A stretch of 35,237 bases of DNA, from assembly GCF_947632445.1 (NCBI RefSeq), contig NZ_CANRPM010000030.1:1-35237 (forward strand). Direction: 5' to 3'. A program made the translations under genes and the position numbers. How positions within the stretch are numbered: position 1 is the stretch's first letter; each line of letters begins with the position of its first letter. Below the pieces are notes generated by a model that was not told where the DNA came from, ran no database searches, and saw only the letters and a list, made by a program, of their open reading frames with translations. This document shows positions 16,134 through 24,892 of the stretch, piece by piece. The stretch is from an uncultured Bacteroides sp. (GTDB lineage Bacteria; Bacteroidota; Bacteroidia; Bacteroidales; Bacteroidaceae).

Positions 16134-17402
16134 ATGTTATATTACTTATTCCATTGGCTTGACCAATATGATTTCCCCGGTGCAGGTATGTTTGGCTACA
16201 CCTCGTTTCGCGCGTTGATGGCCGTCATTGTGGCTCTGCTCATTTCCACCATCTATGGAGATAAATTTATTCATTTGCTGAAACGAAAACAGATTACCGA
16301 AACCCAACGTGATGCCAGTATCGATCCATTTGGTGTGAACAAGGTGGGGGTACCCAGTATGGGAGGAGTTATTATTATTTTTGCTACCCTTATTCCTTGT
16401 CTGCTATTGGGCAAATTGGGAAATATCTACATGATACTGATGCTTATCACCACCATCTGGTTGGGTTCACTGGGTTTCGCTGATGATTACATTAAGATAT
16501 TCAAAAAAGACAAGGAAGGTCTGCATGGCAAATTCAAAATTATCGGTCAGGTGGGCCTTGGTTTGATTGTGGGGTTAACTCTTTATCTCAGTCCACAAGT
16601 TGTGATTCGTGAAAATATTGAAGTGGAACAACCGGACGGACAGATAGAAATTGTCCATGCTGCCAAAGAAATCAAGGCTACGCAAACTACCATTCCTTTC
16701 TTCAAAAGCAACAATTTGGATTATGCCGACATCATGTTTTTTTGCGGCGACCATGCTCAAACTGTCGGATGGATCTTGTTCGTCATCGTCACCATTTTCG
16801 TAGTTACAGCTGTAAGTAACGGTGCGAATTTGAATGACGGTATGGACGGTATGGCAGCGGGCAATTCAGCCATTATCGGACTGACGTTGGGCATTTTGGC
16901 CTACGTGTCGAGCCACATTGAATACGCGGGCTATCTGAATATCATGTATATTCCCGGTTCCGAAGAATTGGTAATCTTCGTTTGTGCCTTTATCGGTGCA
17001 CTTATCGGTTTCCTGTGGTACAATGCCTATCCGGCACAGGTATTCATGGGTGATACGGGCAGCCTCACCATTGGAGGTATCATAGCCGTCTTTGCCATCA
17101 TTATCCACAAGGAATTACTGATTCCTATTCTTTGTGGAGTGTTTTTGGTAGAAAATCTTTCGGTTATTTTGCAAAGAGTCTATTACAAGGCTGGTAAACG
17201 GAAAGGTGTCAAGCAACGTTTGTTCAAGCGCACCCCGATACATGATCATTTCCGTACCGGTATGAACCTGATAGAGCCAGGATGTCGTGTTGTATTTACC
17301 AGACCTGAACAACTGTTCCATGAATCGAAGATTACCGTCCGTTTTTGGATCGTGACCATCATTTTGGCAGCTGTTACTATTATTACGTTGAAGATTAGAT
17401 AA
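16134..17402 (+). CDS. mraY: Phospho-N-acetylmuramoyl-pentapeptide-transferase MraY
   Basis: A 422-residue polytopic membrane enzyme that transfers phospho-MurNAc-pentapeptide to undecaprenyl phosphate, giving lipid I. Recognisable parts are FDPFGVNKVGVPSMGGV-like DPFGVNKVGVPSMGG, the acidic motif FADDYIK (catalytic Asp pair), NLNDGMDGMAAGNS (magnesium-binding Asp residues), FMGDTGSLTIGG and the His-rich loop TPIHDHFRTGM. I set the start at the ATG at 16134 (MLYYLFHWLDQYDFPGAGMF), which is the conserved family N-terminus; an upstream in-frame ATG at 16101 would add eleven atypical residues. It follows murE after 40 bp. Confidence 0.95.
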   Translation: MLYYLFHWLDQYDFPGAGMFGYTSFRALMAVIVALLISTIYGDKFIHLLKRKQITETQRDASIDPFGVNKVGVPSMGGVIIIFATLIPCLLLGKLGNIYMILMLITTIWLGSLGFADDYIKIFKKDKEGLHGKFKIIGQVGLGLIVGLTLYLSPQVVIRENIEVEQPDGQIEIVHAAKEIKATQTTIPFFKSNNLDYADIMFFCGDHAQTVGWILFVIVTIFVVTAVSNGANLNDGMDGMAAGNSAIIGLTLGILAYVSSHIEYAGYLNIMYIPGSEELVIFVCAFIGALIGFLWYNAYPAQVFMGDTGSLTIGGIIAVFAIIIHKELLIPILCGVFLVENLSVILQRVYYKAGKRKGVKQRLFKRTPIHDHFRTGMNLIEPGCRVVFTRPEQLFHESKITVRFWIVTIILAAVTIITLKIR

Positions 17403-17409
17403 TATAGAT

Positions 17410-18744
17410 ATGAACAGAATTGTAGTTTTAGGAGCCGGCGAAAGCGGTGCAGGTGCTGCCGTGTTGGCAAAAGTGAAAGGTTTCGATACTTTTGTCTCAG
17501 ACATGGGTGCTATCAAAGACAAGTACAAAGAGCTGTTGAATAAATATGATATTCCTTGGGAAGAAGGCGGACATACGGAAGAAAAGATTTTGAATGCCAA
17601 CGAAGTCATCAAGAGCCCGGGTATTTCTAATGATGCTCCGATGATTTTGAAGCTGAAAGCACAGGGTACGCCTGTCATTTCTGAGATTGAGTTTGCAGGA
17701 CGCTATACGAATGCCAAAATGATTTGTATTACAGGGTCGAATGGAAAAACGACAACTACTTCACTCATATATCACATTTTCAAGAGTGCAGGGATGAATG
17801 TCGGGTTGGCGGGTAATATTGGAAACAGTCTGGCCTTGCAGGTTGCTACTGAGCAGCATGACTATTATGTTATTGAGTTGAGTAGTTTTCAATTGGATAA
17901 TATGTATAAGTTCCGCGCTAATATTGCTGTGCTGATGAACATTACGCCCGACCATTTGGATCGTTACGATCACTGCATGCAGAATTATGTGGATGCCAAA
18001 TTCCGCATTACTCAGAATCAAACGGAAGAAGATGCCTTTGTTTATTGGAATGATGACCCCATTATTCGTCGTGAGTTGGATAAACATGGACTAAGAGCAC
18101 AGTTATATCCTTTTTCTGCTGTTAAAAAAGATGGAGCTATTGCTTATGTAGAAGATGGAGAGGTGGAAATCAATACGCCTATCGCTTTTAACATGGAGCA
18201 GGAAAAACTGGCTTTACATGGTACGCATAATTTATATAACTCGTTGGCTGCCGGTATCTCGGCTAATCTGGCAGGGGTGAAGAATGAGGATATTCGCAAG
18301 GCTTTGTCCGACTTCCAAGGAGTTCCTCACCGATTGGAAAAAGTTGCTACAGTACGTGGTGTACATTTTATTAACGACTCAAAAGCTACTAACGTTAATT
18401 CCTGTTGGTATGCTTTGCAAAGTATGACAACTAAAACAGTGTTGATATTAGGTGGGAAAGATAAAGGGAATGATTATAAGGAGATAGAAAGTCTGGTATG
18501 TGAGAAATGTTCGGCATTGGTCTATTTAGGATTGCATAACGAAAAGTTACACGATTTTTTTGACCGTTTAGGATTACCGGTAGCTGATGTACAAACTGGC
18601 ATGAAGGATGCTGTAGACGCTGCCTATCGTTTGGCCAAGAAGGGAGAAACGGTGTTGTTGAGTCCTTGCTGCGCTTCGTTCGACTTGTTTAAGAGCTACG
18701 AAGATCGTGGCGATCAGTTCAAATCCTGTGTACAAAGTTTATAA
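17410..18744 (+). CDS. murD: UDP-N-acetylmuramoylalanine-D-glutamate ligase MurD
   Basis: A 444-residue Mur ligase that adds D-Glu to UDP-MurNAc-L-Ala. The N-terminal Rossmann loop is VLGAGESGAGAA. The ATP loop is ITGSNGKTTTT (I107 onwards). The central domain has ELSSFQLDNMYKF and NITPDHLDRYD. The C-terminal domain has FQGVPHRLEKV, FINDSKATNVNS, LGGKDKGNDY and LLSPCCASFDLFKSYEDRGD. It begins seven bp after mraY. Codons here end in A/T much more often than in rsmH and ftsI. Confidence 0.95.
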   Translation: MNRIVVLGAGESGAGAAVLAKVKGFDTFVSDMGAIKDKYKELLNKYDIPWEEGGHTEEKILNANEVIKSPGISNDAPMILKLKAQGTPVISEIEFAGRYTNAKMICITGSNGKTTTTSLIYHIFKSAGMNVGLAGNIGNSLALQVATEQHDYYVIELSSFQLDNMYKFRANIAVLMNITPDHLDRYDHCMQNYVDAKFRITQNQTEEDAFVYWNDDPIIRRELDKHGLRAQLYPFSAVKKDGAIAYVEDGEVEINTPIAFNMEQEKLALHGTHNLYNSLAAGISANLAGVKNEDIRKALSDFQGVPHRLEKVATVRGVHFINDSKATNVNSCWYALQSMTTKTVLILGGKDKGNDYKEIESLVCEKCSALVYLGLHNEKLHDFFDRLGLPVADVQTGMKDAVDAAYRLAKKGETVLLSPCCASFDLFKSYEDRGDQFKSCVQSL

Positions 18745-18783
18745 ACTGTTTTAAAAAGAATAGACATCTTAAATTAGAATAAA

Positions 18784-20091
18784 GTGGATTTATTAAAAAG
18801 CATATTCAAAGGCGACAAGGTGATATGGATTATCTTCTTGGTGCTCTGCCTTATTTCCATTACAGAAGTATTTTCCGCAGCATCTACACTTACTTATAAA
18901 AGTGGTGACCATTGGGGACCGATTACCCAACACACGATTCTGCTTTCTATTGGAGCATTGATTGTTGTGTTTGTACATAATATTCCTTATAAATGGTTTC
19001 AAGCGCTTCCATACCCTCTGTTGTTGGTCTCAGTTGTGCTGTTGCTCTTTGTCATGATTACAGGAGTTGTAACAGGCAACTACATTAATGGCGCTGCTCG
19101 TTGGATGACTTTCATGGGGGTACAGTTTCAGCCTTCGGAATTGGCTAAGATGGGTGTCATTATGGGGACTGCTGTTATTTTATCACACGGACAAAATGAA
19201 TCGGGAGCATCTCCTAAAGCTTTTAAGCGTATCATGATCATGACATGTATTGTTTGCGGTCTTATTTTGCCGGAGAATTATTCTACTGGTATATTGCTTT
19301 TTGGTACCGTTTATTTGATGATGTTCATCGGACGTGTACAGGCTAAGAAACTGATATTATTAGGAGGAGGCTTGATTGGCGCAGCAGTGCTGTTTGTGTC
19401 TTTTTTATTGGTCACACCTAATGATACATTGAAAAAGATTCCAATGGGGCACCGTTTTACTACGGTGAAAGCACGTATTGTAGATTTTGCTTATGCTAAA
19501 GAGGTACCTGCTGCAAAGTTTGATATTGATGGGGATGCTCAGGTAGCTCATGCTCGTATTGCTGTAGCTACCAGTCATGTTATCGGGAAAGGGCCAGGAA
19601 ATTCAGTACAGCGAGACTTCCTTAGTCAAGCTTTTTCAGATTTCATTTATGCTATTATTATTGAAGAGCTGGGGCTTATTGGTGGTATTGTCGTTGTTTT
19701 TCTCTATATTTGTCTATTGATACGTGTGGGACGTATCGCTAAGAAGTGTGATCGAACTTTTCCAGCTTTTTTGGTTATTGGCATAGGCCTTCTGTTGGTG
19801 ACGCAGGCTTTGTTCAATATGATGGTGGCTGTAGGTTTGGCACCTGTTACGGGACAACCGTTGCCACTTATCAGTAAAGGTGGTACTTCGACTTTTATTA
19901 ACTGTGCTTATATCGGTATGATATTGAGTGTCAGTCGATATACTTCTCAGTTGGAAGAGCAGAAACAACATGATGCTCAGATCCCGATGCAAGTAGAAGC
20001 TGCTGTTGCAGACGTCGCGTCCGTTCAAGCCCAGGAAGAGGCAGAAGAACCGACTTCAAAACTGTTAAACAGTGACAGTGAGTTCAATTAA
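18784..20091 (+). CDS. ftsW: Lipid II polymerase and divisome protein FtsW
   Basis: A 435-residue SEDS-family protein with about ten membrane helices. Signature segments are GAARWMTFMGVQFQPSELAK, LPENYSTGILLFGTVYLMM, the extracellular loop with GHRFTTVKAR, and TGQPLPLISKGGTSTF near the end. It polymerises lipid II with FtsI during septation. The start codon is GTG, giving MDLLKSIFKGDKVIWI, which is the normal family start. The final 50 residues form an acidic cytoplasmic tail (VASVQAQEEAEEPTSKLL). It is 39 bp after murD. Confidence 0.95.
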   Translation: MDLLKSIFKGDKVIWIIFLVLCLISITEVFSAASTLTYKSGDHWGPITQHTILLSIGALIVVFVHNIPYKWFQALPYPLLLVSVVLLLFVMITGVVTGNYINGAARWMTFMGVQFQPSELAKMGVIMGTAVILSHGQNESGASPKAFKRIMIMTCIVCGLILPENYSTGILLFGTVYLMMFIGRVQAKKLILLGGGLIGAAVLFVSFLLVTPNDTLKKIPMGHRFTTVKARIVDFAYAKEVPAAKFDIDGDAQVAHARIAVATSHVIGKGPGNSVQRDFLSQAFSDFIYAIIIEELGLIGGIVVVFLYICLLIRVGRIAKKCDRTFPAFLVIGIGLLLVTQALFNMMVAVGLAPVTGQPLPLISKGGTSTFINCAYIGMILSVSRYTSQLEEQKQHDAQIPMQVEAAVADVASVQAQEEAEEPTSKLLNSDSEFN

Positions 20092-20116
20092 AAAGAGTTC
20101 AAAAACAAAGGTGAAA

Positions 20117-21277
20117 ATGAAAGATTACATTAAGAATAATGATAAAGCTCCGCGTATTATTATCAGCGGTGGTGGTACAGGAGGACATATTTTTCCAGCT
20201 GTATCTATAGCCAATGCCATTCGTGAGTTGCGTCCCGATGCTGAGATCCTTTTTGTGGGTGCAGAAGGGAGGATGGAGATGCAACGTGTACCCGATGCTG
20301 GTTATCGTATTATTGGTTTGCCGGTAGCAGGGTTTGACCGTCAGCATTTGTGGAGGAACTTCTCTGTACTCCTTAAATTGTTGCGTAGCCAATGGAAAGC
20401 ACGCAAGATTATCAAGGGATTCCGCCCACAAGTAGTGGTGGGTGTAGGTGGATATGCCAGTGGCCCGACTTTGAAGACAGCAGGTATGATGGGAATACCA
20501 ACTCTGATACAAGAGCAGAACTCTTATGCCGGAGTCACCAACAAATTGTTGGCTCAAAAGGCAGATCGCATTTGTGTGGCTTATGAAGGCATGGAAAAGT
20601 TTTTCCCTTCTGAGAAAATTTTGTTAACGGGAAACCCTGTAAGACAATCGCTACTGGATAATCAAATTACACGTGAAGCTGCGGCTTCTGCATTTGGCTT
20701 TAATCCTGACTTGAAGACAGTTCTTGTATTAGGTGGAAGTTTGGGAGCACGTACTATCAATCAGACGTTAGTGGCAGGACTGGCTCTTATGAAAGCACAT
20801 CCCGAAGTGCAGTTTATTTGGCAAACGGGTAAGATATATATAGACCAGGTAAAAGCTGCCATTACTGCTTTTACGGGAGAGGCTGTGCGCAATGCGCGAG
20901 TGGGCAATATTCCTAACTTGTATGTGACGGACTTCATCAAAAATATGAATAATGTCTATACTTTAGCTGATTTGGTTATTTCACGTGCTGGGGCAGGTTC
21001 TATTTCAGAGTTCTGTCTTTTAGGAAAGCCGGTTATTCTTGTTCCTTCGCCTAATGTTGCTGAGGATCATCAAACAAAAAATGCGTTGGCATTGGTCAAC
21101 AAGGATGCAGCCCTTTATGTGAAAGATGCCGAAGCACAGGAAAAGTTGCTTGATACGGCTATAGAAACTGTTGCTGATGATGAATTACTGACACGATTAA
21201 GTGTTAATATTACCAAGTTGGCTTTGCCTGACTCTGCCCGTATTATTGCTGAAGAAGTATTGAAATTGATAAAATAA
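20117..21277 (+). CDS. murG: Lipid II-forming N-acetylglucosaminyltransferase MurG
   Basis: A 386-residue GT-B-fold glycosyltransferase that adds GlcNAc to lipid I at the inner membrane face. Motifs: IISGGGTGGHIFPAVSIANA (N-terminal G loop), VGVGGYASGPTLKTA, IPTLIQEQNSYAGVTNKLL, GGSLGARTINQ (second G loop) and VISRAGAGSISEFCLLGKP, followed by PSPNVAEDHQTKNA. I chose the ATG at 20117 (MKDYIKNNDKAPRIIISGG), 25 bp after ftsW. An upstream GTG at 20072 would overlap ftsW by 20 bp and add a non-conserved Ser/Lys-rich leader. Confidence 0.95.
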   Translation: MKDYIKNNDKAPRIIISGGGTGGHIFPAVSIANAIRELRPDAEILFVGAEGRMEMQRVPDAGYRIIGLPVAGFDRQHLWRNFSVLLKLLRSQWKARKIIKGFRPQVVVGVGGYASGPTLKTAGMMGIPTLIQEQNSYAGVTNKLLAQKADRICVAYEGMEKFFPSEKILLTGNPVRQSLLDNQITREAAASAFGFNPDLKTVLVLGGSLGARTINQTLVAGLALMKAHPEVQFIWQTGKIYIDQVKAAITAFTGEAVRNARVGNIPNLYVTDFIKNMNNVYTLADLVISRAGAGSISEFCLLGKPVILVPSPNVAEDHQTKNALALVNKDAALYVKDAEAQEKLLDTAIETVADDELLTRLSVNITKLALPDSARIIAEEVLKLIK

Positions 21278-21288
21278 AGCATCTTGTT

Positions 21289-22668
21289 ATGAATATAGAA
21301 ACTATGCAATCCGTTTATTTTCTTGGTGCCGGTGGAATTGGTATGAGTGCTTTGATACGCTACTTCCTCTCGCACGGCAAGCGTGTGGCTGGATACGATC
21401 GAACGCCCAGCGAACTGACTGCGCGGCTTGTGGAAGAAGGAGCGGTTATTCATTATGAAGAGGATGTCAATCAAATACCGGAATGGTGTAGAGATGCAGC
21501 TACGACTTTGATTGTCTATACTCCGGCCATTCCAAATGAACATGCTGAATTGAATTACTTCCGCACGAACGGTTTTGAGATACATAAACGTGCTCAGGCA
21601 TTGGGTATTATTACCCGTAGGAGTAAGGCTCTTTGTGTGGCTGGTACACACGGCAAGACCACAACTAGTACAATGGCCGCACACTTGCTTCAACAATCGC
21701 ATGTAGGTTGTACAGCTTTCTTAGGCGGCATTTCAAAGAATTACGGTACTAATTTGTTATTGTCGCAGGAGAGTCCTTATACAGTAATTGAAGCCGATGA
21801 GTTTGATCGTTCCTTTCACTGGTTGTCACCTTATATGAGTGTTATTACTGCTACCGACCCTGACCATTTGGATATTTATGGTACTTGGGAGGCATATTTG
21901 GAAAGTTTTCGTCACTATACGACACTTATTCAGCCAGGAGGAGTACTCATTCTTCACGAAGGACTTGCCTTGAAGCCCGACGTGCAGCCTGGTGTCAAGG
22001 TTTATACTTACAGCCGCGACCACGGAGACTTCCATGCTGAGAACATCCGCATTGGCGGAGGTGAAATCTTTATGGATTTTGTGGCGCCTGATACGCGTAT
22101 CTGTGATGTCCAATTGGGAGTACCTGTCAGTATCAATATAGACAATGGGGTGGCTGCTATGGCATTGGCCCATTTGAATGGTGTTACTGATGAAGAAATT
22201 AAGCGAGGCATGGCTAATTTCCGTGGTGTGGATCGTCGTTTTGATTTTAAATTGAAAACAGATCGTATCGTTTTTATCAGTGACTATGCCCATCATCCGG
22301 CAGAAATTGCCCAAAGTGTACGATCTATTCGTGAACTATATCGGGACAAGAAGATAACGGCTGTTTTTCAGCCTCATCTTTACACACGTACCCGTGATTT
22401 TTATCGCGAGTTTGCAGATAGTCTTTCGTTGCTTGACGAAGTAATCCTTACAGATATTTATCCTGCTCGTGAAGAACCTATTCCAGGTGTAAGCAGCCGG
22501 CTAATTTATGATCAGTTACGTCCCGGTATTGAAAAGTGTCTTTGTCGCAAGGAGGATGTACCTGCTTTGCTCGAAACAAAGAATATCGAAGTTCTGATTG
22601 TATTGGGTGCCGGTGATATGGATAACTATGCTCTTCAAATTACGCGTTTGCTGGAACAACGATGTTAA
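21289..22668 (+). CDS. murC: UDP-N-acetylmuramate-L-alanine ligase MurC
   Basis: A 459-residue Mur ligase that adds L-Ala to UDP-MurNAc. The Rossmann loop is YFLGAGGIGMSALIRYF. The ATP loop is VAGTHGKTTT (V117 onwards). Further motifs are EADEFDRSFHWLSP, ATDPDHLDIYGTWE, RGVDRRFDF, SDYAHHPAEIA, VFQPHLYTRTRDF and the final VLGAGDMDNY. It follows murG by 11 bp. A second in-frame ATG at 21304 (MQSVYFLG) is possible. The length is typical. Confidence 0.95.
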   Translation: MNIETMQSVYFLGAGGIGMSALIRYFLSHGKRVAGYDRTPSELTARLVEEGAVIHYEEDVNQIPEWCRDAATTLIVYTPAIPNEHAELNYFRTNGFEIHKRAQALGIITRRSKALCVAGTHGKTTTSTMAAHLLQQSHVGCTAFLGGISKNYGTNLLLSQESPYTVIEADEFDRSFHWLSPYMSVITATDPDHLDIYGTWEAYLESFRHYTTLIQPGGVLILHEGLALKPDVQPGVKVYTYSRDHGDFHAENIRIGGGEIFMDFVAPDTRICDVQLGVPVSINIDNGVAAMALAHLNGVTDEEIKRGMANFRGVDRRFDFKLKTDRIVFISDYAHHPAEIAQSVRSIRELYRDKKITAVFQPHLYTRTRDFYREFADSLSLLDEVILTDIYPAREEPIPGVSSRLIYDQLRPGIEKCLCRKEDVPALLETKNIEVLIVLGAGDMDNYALQITRLLEQRC

Positions 22669-22744
22669 CAGGTATATACATAGTAAATTCATTCGAGTGT
22701 TATAATCGCGGATACGGTCAAGACATCAGAAATAACGAAGAAAT

Positions 22745-23476
22745 ATGATAAGAAGAATTTTACTGACAATTGTCCTGCTATTGGTCAGCGCCTATCTGAT
22801 TGTAGCCGTTACAGCTTTTAATTGGAAGCCGAAAGCAGCCGTTTGTGCCGATTTGGAACTGGTCATTAAGGATACTGTTTACGCAGGCTTCATTACAAAA
22901 AAGGAGGTTTTGTCCATGCTTCGCAAGGAAAAGCTTGATCCTGTAGGTTGCAACTTGGATGAAATATGTACGGATTGTCTTGAGAAAGTTTTGTCTGCTC
23001 ATCCGCTTATCGACCGTGTAGAGTGCTACAAAACTCCCAGTGGAAAAGTCTGTACAGAGATTAGTCAGCGTATCCCCATCATGCGTGTTATGGGCAGTCG
23101 TGGCAATAATTATTATTTGGATAACAAGGGAACGATTATGCCCTCTGGCACAAAATGTGTGGCTCATGTTCCTTTGGCTACGGGACATATAGAAAAGTCT
23201 TTCGCCATGGAGAAATTATATAAGTTTGGTGTATTTTTGCAGCAGAATCCCTTTTGGAATGCTCAGATTGAACAAATTTATATTTGTGCCGATCAGACAG
23301 TAGAACTTGTTCCTCGTGTAGGTGACCATCTCATTTATTTGGGTGAATTAAAGGACTACGATCGCAAATTGGAACGTCTTAAGGAATTCTACCAAAAGGC
23401 CCTTAATAAAGTAGGATGGAACAAATATTCGCGTATTAATGTGGAATTCAATAACCAGATTATTTGCACCAAATGA
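22745..23476 (+). CDS. ftsQ: Cell division protein FtsQ
   Basis: A 243-residue bitopic protein: a short basic cytoplasmic end (MIRRIL), one membrane helix (LTIVLLLVSAYLIVAVTAF), then a POTRA-like domain (VCADLELVIKDTVYAGFITK, DRVECYKTPSGKVCTEISQR) and the beta domain (YYLDNKGTIMPSGTKCVA). It links early and late divisome proteins with FtsL/FtsB. It lies 76 bp after murC, the largest gap in the cluster, which could hold an internal promoter, and just before ftsA. Confidence 0.9.
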   Translation: MIRRILLTIVLLLVSAYLIVAVTAFNWKPKAAVCADLELVIKDTVYAGFITKKEVLSMLRKEKLDPVGCNLDEICTDCLEKVLSAHPLIDRVECYKTPSGKVCTEISQRIPIMRVMGSRGNNYYLDNKGTIMPSGTKCVAHVPLATGHIEKSFAMEKLYKFGVFLQQNPFWNAQIEQIYICADQTVELVPRVGDHLIYLGELKDYDRKLERLKEFYQKALNKVGWNKYSRINVEFNNQIICTK

Positions 23477-23524
23477 GACTGAATACAGAAAAGATTAATA
23501 AAACAATAATAAAGGAAGATATAT

Positions 23525-24871
23525 ATGGCAACAACAGAATTCATCGCAGCCATTGAGCTCAGTTCTTCTAAGATTTCCGGTATTGCCGGACGCAGGAATA
23601 GTGACGGAAGCATTCAGGTGTTGGCCTATGCCACTGAGGAGGCATTCTCTTTTGTGCGCAAAGGGGCTGTTTATAACATTGGTAAAGCTGCACAGGCATT
23701 GACTACTATCATTAACCGACTGGAAGATCAACTCAAAAGCCCTATTGCGAAAGTCTATGCTGGTATTGGTGGGCAGTCTTTACGTACTGTCAAAAATGTC
23801 GTGAGCCGCACACCCGAAACGGAAGTCATTTCGCAGGAACTCATTGATACCCTTTGTGACGAAAACTTGGCTTGTCCCATCGTCGACATGGATATTCTCG
23901 ACGTGGCGCCACAAGAATACAAGATAGACAATAATCTTTATGCCGATCCTGTAGGCGTTACTGGTAAATCTATAACCGGACAATTCCTTAATATCATGGC
24001 TCGCTCTTCACTCAAGAAAAATCTTGAGTTAAGTTTTGAACAAGCCAAGATTGAACTCACTGACCTGCTTACGGCTCCTACTGCTTTGGCTCAAGCTGTC
24101 TTGACGGAGAATGAACTTCGTTCAGGGTGTGCTCTTATTGATTTGGGTGCAGACACCACTACAGTTATGGTATATAAGAATAATATCTTACGTTATCTTA
24201 GTGTAATTCCTTTAGGGGGTAACAACATCACCCGTGACATCGCCACTTTGAAAATGGAAGATGAAGAGGCCGAGAAGCTAAAGCTCAGCTATGGAGATGC
24301 TCTCTACAAGGAGGACGAAGAGGCGGAAACACCGGCTGCATGTACTACAGAAGATGGACGGAGTATTCCTCTTGCTGACTTGAATGAGATTGTTGCTGCA
24401 CGTACAGAAGAAATTTTGGCTAATGTTTGGAATCAACTTCAGCTTTCCGGTTATGAAGACAAGCTTTTAGCCGGTATTGTGCTGACTGGAGGCACTTCCA
24501 ATCTACGTAATATTGAGGACGCGATGCTTAAGGTTTGTAAGGTAAGTAAAATTAGAATTGCTTCTTCTGTTCAGGAAACGATCCGTGGCTATAATGAGCA
24601 AATCAAGAAAAACGGAACACAGAATACCCTTTTGGCCTTGCTCATTGCGGGTAAGGATAACTGTTGTCTGCAAAAAGAGCCGCAGCCTGTTCTAGTACAA
24701 TCTGAGCCAGCTAAAACTATTGATGTTGGTAAAACGGAAGAACAAGTGGAAGAGACTACATCAGAAAAAACGGAAGGATCCGAAAGTAGGAACGGGAATA
24801 AGAAAGGCACTTGGCTTAAGAGCAAAGTTGAAAATTTTGTCAAAGATTTGTTTGACGATGAGAAAATGTAA
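23525..24871 (+). CDS. ftsA: Cell division protein FtsA
   Basis: A 448-residue actin-like ATPase that anchors FtsZ to the membrane. It opens with FIAAIELSSSKISGIAGRRN (phosphate 1 loop). The 1C domain covers about residues 85-165. Phosphate 2 is CALIDLGADTTTVMVYKN and the adenosine motif is GIVLTGGTSNLRNIEDAMLK. After a Glu/Thr-rich linker the C-terminus is a typical amphipathic membrane-targeting helix (GTWLKSKVENFVKDLFDDE). The gene is 21 bp before ftsZ. Confidence 0.95.
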   Translation: MATTEFIAAIELSSSKISGIAGRRNSDGSIQVLAYATEEAFSFVRKGAVYNIGKAAQALTTIINRLEDQLKSPIAKVYAGIGGQSLRTVKNVVSRTPETEVISQELIDTLCDENLACPIVDMDILDVAPQEYKIDNNLYADPVGVTGKSITGQFLNIMARSSLKKNLELSFEQAKIELTDLLTAPTALAQAVLTENELRSGCALIDLGADTTTVMVYKNNILRYLSVIPLGGNNITRDIATLKMEDEEAEKLKLSYGDALYKEDEEAETPAACTTEDGRSIPLADLNEIVAARTEEILANVWNQLQLSGYEDKLLAGIVLTGGTSNLRNIEDAMLKVCKVSKIRIASSVQETIRGYNEQIKKNGTQNTLLALLIAGKDNCCLQKEPQPVLVQSEPAKTIDVGKTEEQVEETTSEKTEGSESRNGNKKGTWLKSKVENFVKDLFDDEKM

Positions 24872-24892
24872 CCATTAAAAGCAAGAAAGTAT

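Noticed and set aside
21115..21702. 195-codon minus-strand frame
   Set aside because: Antisense to the murG/murC junction; both sense genes have clear family motifs, so this is a shadow frame.
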